A stretch of 64,000 nt of DNA from assembly GCF_030219325.1 (NCBI RefSeq), contig NZ_CP126625.1, positions 3,584,857 to 3,648,856 on the forward strand. Direction: 5' to 3'. Below, piece by piece: positions 42,810 through 51,213 of this stretch. The translations under genes were made by a program, and so were the position numbers. The stretch is from Geothrix sp. (GTDB taxonomy: Bacteria > Acidobacteriota > Holophagae > Holophagales > Holophagaceae). The notes below the pieces were generated by a model. That model had not been told where the DNA came from and made no database searches. It saw only the letters and a list, made by a program, of their open reading frames with translations. Position 1 is the first letter of the stretch, and each line of letters begins with the position of its first letter.

Positions 42810-43082
42810 GAGCCTGTCCAAGTATTCGAGCGCCCCCCGATGGTCTCAGGCGGGATGCAGCGCAAGGAAGGGCCCGCAGGGCGATGTGTGGGCATCGTTC
42901 AAGGGACCTGACGCCGCGGGGCGCCCGCCTGGGGCCATCCCGGAGGGCGGGTGGCGGCGCGCGTCGCGATGCGGCGTCAGGCTCGGATCGCGTAGTACCC
43001 GCTACGCTCACCTCGCCTTCCTGGCCTCGCTCGCGCGGCGCCGCCCGCGCGGGGCATTCCAATTACTTGGACAGGCTCCTAG
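42806..43082. mobile_element. 269-bp MITE with CTAG target duplication
   Basis: The element runs from 42810 to 43078, with CTAG at 42806-42809 and again at 43079-43082. The termini match: GAGCCTGTCCAAGTA at the left and its reverse complement at the right, with one insertion nearby and further matching up to about 30 bp. A second inner pair, CCTGACGCCGC / GCGGCGTCAGG, lies inside. There is no transposase. CTAG duplication and these ends suggest mobilisation by an IS5-group transposase. Excision would restore the same TAG stop of the upstream gene. Confidence 0.82.
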
Positions 43083-43089
43083 CCCCGCC

Positions 43090-43932
43090 TCAGTCCGTCT
43101 TCGAGATCAGTCCGTACAGATCCGGCCGCCGGTCGCGGAAGAAGCCGAAGGAGGCCCGGTTACGCCGGATCTCCTCCAGGTCGAAGTCCGCCGTGATGAC
43201 GCCGCTGGCGGCGCGGCCCAGCTCGGCCACCTTCTCGCCGCGGTGGTCGGCGATGAAGGAGTGGCCGTAGAAGGTCTGGTCGCCCTCCAGGCCGATGCGG
43301 TTGGAAGCCACCACGGGCACCACGTTGGACACGGCGTGGCCGATCATGGCCCGCTGCCAGAGGTCCTTGGTGTCCAGATCCGGGTTCTCGGGCTCGGTGC
43401 CGATGGCCGTGGGATACAACAGGATTTCAGCACCGAGGAGCATCATGGCCCGGGCGCACTCGGGGTACCACTGGTCCCAGCAGATGCCCACGCCCAGCTT
43501 GCCGAAGCGCGTGTCCCAGACCTTGAAGCCGGTGTTGCCCGGCCGGAAGTAGAACTTCTCCTCGTAGCCGGGTCCATCCGGAATGTGGCTCTTGCGATAG
43601 ACACCCAGCATCGCGCCATCGGCATCCACCATGGCGAGGCTGTTGTAGAAGGCATGGCCGTCGCGCTCGAAGAAGGAGACGGGGATCACCACGCCCAGCT
43701 CCTTCGCCAGCTTCTGGAAGCGGGCGATGGTGGGGTTCCCTTCGGCGGGCTTGGCCCAGTCGAAGAACGCGTCCTTCTCCTCACGGCAGAAGTACAGGCC
43801 CTCGAAGAGCTCGGAGGGCAGGATCACCTGGGCGCCCTGGGCCGCGGCTTCGCGCACGAGGCCCTCCACCCGGGCCACGTTCTCGTCGAGGCTGCCTCCG
43901 AAGGCGCACTGGGTGGCGGCGACGCGGACCAT
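43090..43932 (-). CDS. aguB: N-carbamoylputrescine amidase
   Basis: 280 aa; ATG at 43932, 2 nt after the aguA stop, with GGAGG 10 nt before it. Nitrilase superfamily: Glu in LPSELFEG, Lys in YRKSHIPDGPGYEEKFYF, Cys in GVGICWDQWYPE. The set and the surrounding residues match AguB, which turns N-carbamoylputrescine into putrescine, CO2 and ammonia. Cytosolic. It works directly after AguA. Confidence 0.93.
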   Translation of the reverse strand: MVRVAATQCAFGGSLDENVARVEGLVREAAAQGAQVILPSELFEGLYFCREEKDAFFDWAKPAEGNPTIARFQKLAKELGVVIPVSFFERDGHAFYNSLAMVDADGAMLGVYRKSHIPDGPGYEEKFYFRPGNTGFKVWDTRFGKLGVGICWDQWYPECARAMMLLGAEILLYPTAIGTEPENPDLDTKDLWQRAMIGHAVSNVVPVVASNRIGLEGDQTFYGHSFIADHRGEKVAELGRAASGVITADFDLEEIRRNRASFGFFRDRRPDLYGLISKTD

Positions 43933-43934
43933 AT

Positions 43935-44960
43935 TCACAGAACCTCCGGCTGCTGCTGGGTGATGCAGTGGAAGGCGCCGCCCCCGCTGAGGATGGCCCG
44001 GGCGGAGCGGCCCACGGTGCGTCGGCCGGGGAGAAGGCGGGCGATGGCCGCCACCGCCTCGGCATCGAAGGGCGTGCCGTAGGTGGGGACGATGACGGCG
44101 GCGTTGCCGATGTAGAAGTTCACGAAGCTGGCGGGCATGGGCTCGCCGTCTTCGTCCTCCAGCAGGCCCGGCGAGGGGATGCGCACCACCTGCAGGCGGC
44201 GGCCCCGGGCATCGGTCATCGCCGCCAGGTCCGCGGCCAGGCGGTCGAGGATGGCCGCGTTCGGATCGGCCGGATCGCGGGCCTCCATGCAGACCACCAC
44301 GCCTGGGGCCACGAAGCGGGCCAGGGTGTCGATGTGGCCGTCGGTGTGGTCGTTGAGCAGGCCCTCGTCCAGCCAGAGCACCTTCTCGGCGCCCAGGCCT
44401 TCCCGCAGGGCGGCCTCGATCTGAACCTGGTTCATCTCGGGGTTGCGGTTGGGGTTGAGCAGGCACTGGCGGGTGGTGAGCACGGTGCCCTCGCCATCCA
44501 CCTCCACGGAGCCGCCTTCAAGCACCCAGCCGTGGTCCAGGCGCGGCAGCCCGGTGATCCCCGCCACCCGGCCCGCCACCTGGTCGTCGCCCGGCAGCTC
44601 ATATTTCCCGCCCCAGCCGTTGAAGCGGAAGCAGGCCGCATGGAGGGCCCGGGCGGCATCCTTCACGAAGATGGGCGCCGTGTCCCGCAGCCAGATGTCG
44701 CCCACGGGCACGCGGTGGAAGCGCACGTTGGCGAGCACCGGCGCCAGGGCCGCCCGGGCCTCGGCTTCGGCGGCGTCATCCTGCACCAGCAGCTCGATGG
44801 CTTCCCCGCCATCCTCGGCGATGGCCACGCAAAGGGCCGCGAACTCCGCCTGGGCCGGGGCCAGGTTCGACCGCCAGAGGTGGCCGTGGCTGGGCCAGGC
44901 CAGCCAGCAGGCGCTGTGGCGGTCCCACTCGGCGGGCTGATGGAGGATGGGGTGGGTCAT
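43935..44960 (-). CDS. aguA: agmatine deiminase
   Basis: 341 aa; ATG at 44960. PAD/amidinotransferase fold: WLAWP near the start, DIWLRDTAPIFV, WGGKY, HGWVLEGGSVEVDGEG, NDHTDGHIDTLARF and the catalytic Cys in GGAFHCITQQQP. It converts agmatine to N-carbamoylputrescine and ammonia. With aguB this gives putrescine without ornithine; the arginine decarboxylase that would supply agmatine is not in the window. Confidence 0.93.
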   Translation of the reverse strand: MTHPILHQPAEWDRHSACWLAWPSHGHLWRSNLAPAQAEFAALCVAIAEDGGEAIELLVQDDAAEAEARAALAPVLANVRFHRVPVGDIWLRDTAPIFVKDAARALHAACFRFNGWGGKYELPGDDQVAGRVAGITGLPRLDHGWVLEGGSVEVDGEGTVLTTRQCLLNPNRNPEMNQVQIEAALREGLGAEKVLWLDEGLLNDHTDGHIDTLARFVAPGVVVCMEARDPADPNAAILDRLAADLAAMTDARGRRLQVVRIPSPGLLEDEDGEPMPASFVNFYIGNAAVIVPTYGTPFDAEAVAAIARLLPGRRTVGRSARAILSGGGAFHCITQQQPEVL

Positions 44961-45112
44961 GGCGGGTTGGATCCTGGCGGGAAGGTGGGCCCCGGTGGGC
45001 GCACCCCAGTTCAGCAAAAGCCGGCGGCCCCGTCGAGGAGAATGGCTGCCGGAACAGGAAGTCGCGGCGCCTCTGGATGCCGCTTAACATGAGGGTACCA
45101 CCTGGAGCCCCC

Positions 45113-47020
45113 ATGCCGTTTCCCCGTGCCCCGCGGGCCGCGCTGCTGCTTGCGACCGCGCTTCTGCTCGCCTCCCCGCGCCTGGAGGCCCACCCGGCCC
45201 AGGCCCAGGCCGCCGCCGAGCCCGTGCGCGCGCAGTACGCCAAGCGCGAGGTGCTGATCCCCATGCGGGACGGCCGCCAGCTGTTCACGGCCATCTACAC
45301 CCCAAGGGACACCAGCCGCGCCTACCCGATCCTCATGCAGCGCACGCCCTACAGCGTGTGGCCCTACGGCGAGGAGGCCTTCCCCGAGCACCTGGGGCCC
45401 TCGCCCCGCTTCCAGGCCGAGGGCTTCATCTTCGTCTACCAGGACGTGCGGGGCCGCATGATGTCCGAGGGCGACTTCGTGAACATGCGGCCCCAGCGGG
45501 CCGCGAGCGGCGCCGCCGTGGACGAGAGCACCGACACCTACGACACCATCGCGTGGCTGCTCAAGCATGTGGACGGCCACAACGGCCGCGTGGGCCAGTG
45601 GGGCATCAGCTATCCCGGCTTCTACTCCGCCGTGGCGCTGCTTTCGGGACACCCGGCCCTGAAGGCCGTCTCACCCCAGGCCCCCATCGTGGACTGGTTC
45701 CAGGGCGACGACTTCCACCGCAACGGCGCCCTCTGGCTGCCCCACGCCTTCAACTTCATGACCTCCTTCGGGAAGCCCCGGCCGGCGCCCACCAAGGCCT
45801 GGCCCGCCACGCTCGACCACGGCACCTCGGACGGCTACGAATGGTTCCTGCGCCTGGGGCCCACGGCGGCCACGCGGCAGTACACGAAGGACGTCGCCTT
45901 CTGGAACGAGATGCTGGACCATCCCACCTACGATGCCTTCTGGCAGGCCCGCAACCTGCGGCCCCAGCTGAAGGGCGTGCAGCCCGCCGTGCTCACCGTG
46001 GGCGGCTGGTTCGACGCGGAGAATCTCTTCGGCGCCCTGCAGGTATTCAAGACCCTGGGCCGCCAGAGCCCCGCCACGGACAACCGCCTGGTCATGGGCC
46101 CCTGGTCCCACGGGGGCTGGGAGCGCAGCGCCGGGGACCACCTGGGTCCCGTGCAGTTCGGGGCTGCCACCTCCGAGTGGTTCCAGGCCGAGGTGCTGTT
46201 CCCCTTCTTCATGCACCACCTGAAGGACGCGAAGGCCCCGGAGCTCGCCAAGGTAACCGTGTTCGAGACCGGCGCCAACCGCTGGCACAAGCTCGAGGCC
46301 TGGCCGCCGACACAGGCCAAGGACGCGAAACTCTACCTTCAGCCCAACGGAAATCTTTCCCTCACGCCGCCCGCGCCAGCGGGCGGCGCCGACACCTTCA
46401 TCTCCGATCCGTCGAAGCCCGTACCCTTCATAGAGCAGGTGGCCATCGGCATGCCCAAGGAGTACATGACCGCGGACCAGCGCTTCGCGGGGCGCCGCCC
46501 GGACGTGCTGGTGTACCAGACCGGGCCCCTGAAGGAGGACCTGACCCTGGCCGGCCCCCTGCGCCCCGAGCTCTTCGTGGCCACCACGGGCACCGATGCC
46601 GACTGGGTGGTGAAGCTCATCGATGTCTACCCCGACGACTTCAAGAACCCGGACTTCAAACCCAGCGGCTCACCCTGGGACCCCACGCCCAACCCCATGG
46701 GCGGCTACCAGCAGCTGGTGCGCGGCGAGGTCATGCGCGGCAAGTTCCGCGACAGCCTCGAACAGCCCGCGCCCTTCACCCCCGGCCAGCCCACCCGCGT
46801 GGCCTGGTCCATGAACGACATCTTCCACACCTTCAAGAAGGGTCACCGCGTCATGGTGCAGCTCCAGAGCACCTGGTTCCCCCTCATGGACCGCAACCCC
46901 CAGGCGTTCATGAACATCAACGAAGCAGTAGCCACCGACTACCGGTCGGCCACCCACACCGTGTTTCACGATGCGGCGAGGCCGAGCGGGATTGGGGTGG
47001 GGGTGTGGTCAGAAAAGTAA
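45113..47020 (+). CDS. CocE/NonD-family exported hydrolase
   Basis: 635 aa; ATG at 45113. The signal peptide (PRAALLLATALLLASPRLEAHPAQA) makes it periplasmic or secreted. Alpha/beta hydrolase with the X-Pro-DAP-like motif: GQWGISYPGF (nucleophile Ser), GGWFDAENLFGALQVF (Asp) and PWSHGGWER (His). The C-terminal jelly-roll is the CocE beta domain (GPLKEDLTLAGPL ... FHTFKKGHRVMVQLQSTWFPLMDRNPQ). Known members cleave X-Pro peptides, cocaine-like esters or alpha-amino-acid esters. Substrate unknown. Confidence 0.88.
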   Translation: MPFPRAPRAALLLATALLLASPRLEAHPAQAQAAAEPVRAQYAKREVLIPMRDGRQLFTAIYTPRDTSRAYPILMQRTPYSVWPYGEEAFPEHLGPSPRFQAEGFIFVYQDVRGRMMSEGDFVNMRPQRAASGAAVDESTDTYDTIAWLLKHVDGHNGRVGQWGISYPGFYSAVALLSGHPALKAVSPQAPIVDWFQGDDFHRNGALWLPHAFNFMTSFGKPRPAPTKAWPATLDHGTSDGYEWFLRLGPTAATRQYTKDVAFWNEMLDHPTYDAFWQARNLRPQLKGVQPAVLTVGGWFDAENLFGALQVFKTLGRQSPATDNRLVMGPWSHGGWERSAGDHLGPVQFGAATSEWFQAEVLFPFFMHHLKDAKAPELAKVTVFETGANRWHKLEAWPPTQAKDAKLYLQPNGNLSLTPPAPAGGADTFISDPSKPVPFIEQVAIGMPKEYMTADQRFAGRRPDVLVYQTGPLKEDLTLAGPLRPELFVATTGTDADWVVKLIDVYPDDFKNPDFKPSGSPWDPTPNPMGGYQQLVRGEVMRGKFRDSLEQPAPFTPGQPTRVAWSMNDIFHTFKKGHRVMVQLQSTWFPLMDRNPQAFMNINEAVATDYRSATHTVFHDAARPSGIGVGVWSEK

Positions 47021-47647
47021 AGATGAACCATCGATAATCATCCATAAAAGAGCCTGGATTAGTCCGAACCGGTGCTGCCCACCGTGCCAGTTGAGATCCT
47101 CAGGGCATCCTCTTTCGGGTGGTTAGCACATGCTGAGAGCGTAGCCAAGGTATTCAGAGTCCGTTTCTGGTCTGATCCGGTGTCGTTTAGGCACGGGGGC
47201 GACATGCCAAAAGGATTACGAAAATGTTGAGGTAAGTTAGGGGTAAATAGTCCCATGAAATTTTGAGGACTCAGGGCGCACCAGGAACAGGATCCCCTGT
47301 CACCGGTAACGAACCGACCCATGCTCCAGGTAGATAAATGGCATCAGACGAAGGAAAGCAAGTTCTCACATACGCCTGGTGAGTTCTGAGAAGCCGCTGT
47401 CCCCCTCGCGGTAGGGCAGGGGTGTGCCGGCCGACCCAGGAGGTGGTGTACATCGCCCTTTACACAGACGTGTGCTACAAGGCCAAGCCCGTCATCGACA
47501 CATTCGCCTACTGTGACGGCGACCTGCTGGTCACCTGGGTCCCGGGAAACTGGTGCTGGCGGGCATTCCCCTGGATGCGGTGGCGTTGGCCCACTTCTGG
47601 GTGTGGCTTTATGCGGGTTTTGGGTTGAGCGCCCTGCAGGGGCTGGC
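47021..47647. other. non-coding stretch of lower GC content
   Basis: About 630 bp with no ORF I trust on either strand. It is visibly less GC-rich than the rest (47030-47420), with short A/T runs and no clear inverted repeats. A 68-aa frame (47422-47628, plus strand) is rich in Trp/Cys and looks like chance reading. It may be remnant DNA around the kelch lipoprotein gene. Confidence 0.5.
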
Positions 47648-49054
47648 TCAGTTATAGACGGCGGCCATGCTCGCGAAGTTGGAGTCACGGCCCACAACCA
47701 GAACTCTTCCGTCAAGGAGCAGCGTATGGGTCAGGTACTCGTCGTAGAAGAGGGACCGACCGCTTCGAGAGAAGGTCTCGGTGGCCGGGTCAAACAAGGC
47801 GTCCTGTAGTCCGGTCAGGTCGTTGCACCCTATTGGCAGCAGCACCTTACCCCCGATCAAGCAGGTGATGTTGGTTATGATCGCCGAACCGCCCAGGGGG
47901 TTGGGCAATTTGCGGAAGGCACCAGTCACCGGGTCGTACAGTTCGATGGATCTCAAGGCGCCGAAGCTTTGGTAGCCCACCTTGGTCCAACCGGAGTAGA
48001 CGAGCAACTGTCCGTTCTCCAGCAGTGTGGTGGTGTGGTACTCCCGGCCGTCTGCCATATCCGGACCCGCGGTCCATTGACCGGTAGCGGGATCATACAG
48101 CTCCGTGCTGGCCAAGGGGAACGCGTAGCCGTCCACGTCTGGCGTGGGGCGAAGGCCACCTGTGACCAAGACCTTGCCGTTTCCCAAAAGGTTGGCCGCG
48201 TGATTCTCCCTACCGGTGGCCATAGGCTGCGCCAGGGTGGATTGAAAGGTCGCCGGGTCATACAGTTCGCAGCTGGCGACGATGCTGTTATTGGAGTCGA
48301 AGCCTCCCGCGATGAGGATCTTCCCATTCGGCAGAAGGGTGGCCGTGAACCCCCACCTGCCCACCAGCAGACTGCCAGCTGGGCTGATCGTCCCGGTGTC
48401 CGGGTCGTACAGTTCGCAGGTGGGTGTCTTCGCATAGCCCGTGGTGGTGCCACTCAACAGCAGCACCTTGCCCGAGTCGAGCAGGACGGCCGCATGAGTC
48501 CACCGGGGGGTGAGCAGAGTGGGGCCTGGCGTGAGCAAGCCCGTGGCAGGATCGAACAGGTTGGTTGCTTTTTCTGTGCCGGTGAGGTACCCACCTGCCA
48601 GCAGAACCTTGCCGGAGGCAAGTCGAGTAGCCGTATGCCCCATCAGCGCTGTAGTCGAGGCAGTGAGGGGGGTCATCACGCCCTGATAGGTTTTGGTCAA
48701 GGTCACCTGCACGGGATTGGAAAGGACACTTCCACCCTCGTTGGAGACCCTCACCCGGAAGGCCGCTAGGTGATCCCGCACGGTGGTGGCAAAGGTATGG
48801 GTCAGGCCCGTGGCGCCGGCTAAGTCATGCCAGCTGCCGCGCTCCTGGCGCTGCCATTGGAGCGTGGGCGTGGGCGAACCGCTCACCGCCACCGTCAGGG
48901 ATGCAGTGGATGTGATGGGGACCGTCTGGGCCAGGGGTTGCGCGGTGATCTTCGGTGCCTCGACAGTCTTGGGGGTGCCACCGCCCCCACAGCACAAGAG
49001 GATGAGGACGGAAGCCCCGCCCAGGGCTTGCCGGAAGGCACGAATTCCATACAT
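47648..49054 (-). CDS. lipoprotein with Ig-like and kelch-repeat domains
   Basis: 468 aa; ATG at 49054 (GAGG site). The lipoprotein signal is ALGGASVLILLCCGGGG (Cys near residue 23). Residues 30-130 are an Ig-like fold (ITAQPLAQTVPITSTASLTVAVSG ... FRVRVSNEGGSVLSNPVQVTL). After that come some six kelch units of the type ATLLPNGKILIAGGF ... CELYDPATG, forming a beta propeller as in galactose-oxidase-type or adhesion proteins. No catalytic Cys-Tyr pair is apparent. Probably a surface binding protein. Flanked by AT-richer DNA, which hints at transfer. Confidence 0.82.
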   Translation of the reverse strand: MYGIRAFRQALGGASVLILLCCGGGGTPKTVEAPKITAQPLAQTVPITSTASLTVAVSGSPTPTLQWQRQERGSWHDLAGATGLTHTFATTVRDHLAAFRVRVSNEGGSVLSNPVQVTLTKTYQGVMTPLTASTTALMGHTATRLASGKVLLAGGYLTGTEKATNLFDPATGLLTPGPTLLTPRWTHAAVLLDSGKVLLLSGTTTGYAKTPTCELYDPDTGTISPAGSLLVGRWGFTATLLPNGKILIAGGFDSNNSIVASCELYDPATFQSTLAQPMATGRENHAANLLGNGKVLVTGGLRPTPDVDGYAFPLASTELYDPATGQWTAGPDMADGREYHTTTLLENGQLLVYSGWTKVGYQSFGALRSIELYDPVTGAFRKLPNPLGGSAIITNITCLIGGKVLLPIGCNDLTGLQDALFDPATETFSRSGRSLFYDEYLTHTLLLDGRVLVVGRDSNFASMAAVYN

Positions 49055-49649
49055 GGGAACCTCACGAGAGAGGAATTTGGCGGATTTGCCAGGGTTGCCG
49101 TCAAGTGTAAACATGCGATACAACTTATTCAATTCGCAAGTAGCCCAACGCTGGCCGCTAACGTTCGAGGCTCGCCCCGAAATGTCTAAAGAGCCTGGCG
49201 CTGCTCGCCTCGCACGGTTCCCCACCAATCGGCTGCAGGTCCCGGAGCCAGCGGCAGGAGGAGCCAAGTTATGCGTGGCCCCGGGCACTCGTGGCTCAGA
49301 GTCCGACTACGATCAGGATGGCTGGCGCGAAGCCAAACCGGTGGGGCTCCTAGGTGCTGGCCAAGCCCCAGACTGTGAGGTCGCTGGCATAGGGTTGAAT
49401 TTCAGAGAGAGGGGGAATCCCCTATCGCTTGATTCAGGCTGGAGAGCCTGCTCCCTCCGAATCTTTCAAGGCTGAAGGCTAAGGCTTTCGATTACTTACC
49501 TTTTCGGGACTCGTGGATAGAGAATTCAAACGGCCCATTCGTATCTGACTTTCGATATGGCGCCTTGGGATTGCGGGATCTTGAAGATCAGCCCACCAAA
49601 ATTGTTTCTTTTTCGATGTACATCAGTTTTTATCGGTGTTCATCGGTGG
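49055..49649. other. intergenic, with decamer-type repeat at its left-hand boundary to midA
   Basis: About 600 bp without a believable gene. It is moderately AT-rich (49480-49640). Near 49607-49650 there is a short tandem series (ATCAGTTTTT / ATCGGTGTTC / ATCGGTGG) of about 10-bp units, like the repeat at 51139-51210 on the other side of the midA/GxxExxY pair. Confidence 0.5.
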
Positions 49650-50714
49650 CTAGCATTCCACTTCTTTCCACCCCTCCAGCACCCTGAAGCGGCTGCCCAT
49701 CATGCCGGGGAGGGTGAGCTGGAGGAGGTTCTCGGTGCGGGCTTTGCGGTCGGCTTCGGGGAGGGTCAGCCACTGGGCGCCCCACTGGTCCAGCGGCGCG
49801 TGGGTGCGGATCCACTTGCTCAACTCCACGTGGCCCAGGTCCGTGAAGCGGTGGCCTTCGAGCAGGTGGGCCAGGCGCGTGAAGTCCACGTCGGCGGTGA
49901 GGTCGGCTTCGCCCAGATCCTCGTGCCAGCGGCCATCCACGCCGTGGGCCTTGAAGCGGCGCAGGTCCGCGCCCTTGGCCAGCAGGCGGTCCGCGGACTC
50001 GCCGTAGTCCACGGCCAGGAAGAGCCCCGCCTCCAGCGGCGCCGCCAGGTCCCGCACCAGGGCCGGCAGGGCCTCGCACCAGACGCTGCCATCCCGGGGC
50101 TCCAGGCCATCGGTGTGGGTGGCGAACCAGGTGCCGGCTTCGCCGGGATCCGCCGCCTGCCACTGGGGGCCGCTGGTGGTCAGCACCTCGCGCGTCCAAC
50201 ACTTGCCGTCCCAGCGCCAGGGTTGGGCGGGCAGGGCGTCGAAGAGCTCGTTGCTGAAAACCGCCCCCACGAACGGCTCCGGCGCTTCGGACTCGGCGGC
50301 GAACCGCGCGCGGTTCGCCGCGAGGAAAGGAGCGAGGGCTTCTTCCGCCGCCGCTTTCGCCGCGGGGTTGTCGTCGCGGTGGACGTAGACCAGGGCCTCG
50401 GCAAAGGGGCCCGACACGGCGGTCAGCACATCGCGGCCCAGCCAGCCGCGCCCAGCCCCAGGCTCCAGCGCGATGAAGCGCGCGGGCCGGTCCAGACGCT
50501 CCCAGGCGGCCTCCAGGCGCAGGGCCAGGGTCTGGCCCAGCAGGGGGCCCAGGTCCAGGGCCGTGTAGTAGTCCTTGCCCGCGAAGCCCCAGGGGCCTTC
50601 CGCCCGCCGGTAGTAGCCGTGCTCCGGGTGGTAGAGGCCCAGGGCCATCACCTCGGCAGCAGGGACAGGACCTTCGGCGAGGTGGGCATCAATCAGGAAT
50701 TGGAGGGGATTCAT
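49650..50714 (-). CDS. MidA/NDUFAF7-family SAM-dependent methyltransferase
   Basis: 354 aa. N-terminal FLIDAHLAEGPVPAAEVMALGLYHPEHGYYR is the family start; the SAM site is ALEPGAGRGWLGRDVL. FSNELFDALPAQPWRW and the DYGE-containing strand (FLAVDYGES) follow, as in the DUF185 family. In eukaryotes the homologue methylates a complex I subunit during assembly; bacterial members are uncharacterised. The gene overlaps the preceding GxxExxY gene by 4 bp (ATGA). Confidence 0.87.
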   Translation of the reverse strand: MNPLQFLIDAHLAEGPVPAAEVMALGLYHPEHGYYRRAEGPWGFAGKDYYTALDLGPLLGQTLALRLEAAWERLDRPARFIALEPGAGRGWLGRDVLTAVSGPFAEALVYVHRDDNPAAKAAAEEALAPFLAANRARFAAESEAPEPFVGAVFSNELFDALPAQPWRWDGKCWTREVLTTSGPQWQAADPGEAGTWFATHTDGLEPRDGSVWCEALPALVRDLAAPLEAGLFLAVDYGESADRLLAKGADLRRFKAHGVDGRWHEDLGEADLTADVDFTRLAHLLEGHRFTDLGHVELSKWIRTHAPLDQWGAQWLTLPEADRKARTENLLQLTLPGMMGSRFRVLEGWKEVEC

Positions 50715-51118
50715 GCCGAAGGTTCCTTCGCAGCAGGGCGGGGCCAGGATGGGCTTGGATGGAGGCGGCGGATCTCCAGCCTGGGCGCGCCGAAATTCAG
50801 CAGGAGGCAGGTGGGCAGAAGGGAGGCCCGGAGATAGTTGAGGGACTGGGCCAAGTGGAAGTCCTCCAGCGCCCGCACGGCCTTGAGTTCGACGAGGACC
50901 TGGTCTTCCACCAGGAGGTCCACCGCAAAGTGGCCGATCGGAATGCCGTCGTACCAGACCGAGAGAGGCTGCTGCCGGACCACGCGCAGGCCAGCCCGCT
51001 CAAGCTCGATGACCAGGGCGTTCTCGTAGAGCTTTTCCAGGAAGCCGGGGCCGAGCCCCGTGCTCACCTTGAAGGCGCAGCCGAGGATCCGCTCTGTGAT
51101 GACATCAAGATCGTCCAA
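50711..51118 (-). CDS. GxxExxY family protein
   Basis: 135 aa; TTG start at 51118 chosen for the GAGG site 6 nt upstream; no ATG is in a suitable place. It has the family pattern: VITERILGCAFKVSTGLGPGFLEKLYENAL (the GxxExxY signature), then a PD-(D/E)xK-like AVDLLVEDQVLVELKAV, which resembles a nuclease core. Function unknown. These genes are often scattered as insertions. Here it is framed by a palindromic decamer repeat on its upstream side and overlaps midA downstream. Confidence 0.85.
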   Translation of the reverse strand: MDDLDVITERILGCAFKVSTGLGPGFLEKLYENALVIELERAGLRVVRQQPLSVWYDGIPIGHFAVDLLVEDQVLVELKAVRALEDFHLAQSLNYLRASLLPTCLLLNFGAPRLEIRRLHPSPSWPRPAAKEPSA

Positions 51119-51138
51119 GGATTACCTCAAAAGAGAAT

Positions 51139-51210
51139 GGCCAGAGATGAACGGAGATAAACAGAGATAAAAGGCCCGCTTTATCTCCGTTCATCTCCGT
51201 CGATCTCCGG
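51139..51210. repeat. palindromic array of 10-bp units (consensus GAGATNAACG)
   Basis: Units such as GAGATGAACG, GAGATAAACA and GAGATAAAAG run into GGCCCGC. Then comes the inverse TTTATCTCCG, TTCATCTCCG, TCGATCTCCG. Arms match over at least 17 bp with a short loop, within the gap between the GxxExxY gene and the MMPL exporter. It can form a hairpin in DNA or RNA and might also end transcription. Confidence 0.75.
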
Positions 51211-51213
51211 CCT

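Noticed and set aside
42886-43270. Arg/Pro-rich frames across 42.8-43.1 kb
   Set aside because: They read through the MITE and do not continue as a protein on either side.
47422-47628. 68-aa Trp/Cys-rich frame in the AT-richer gap
   Set aside because: No ribosome site, no family resemblance and odd composition; probably chance.
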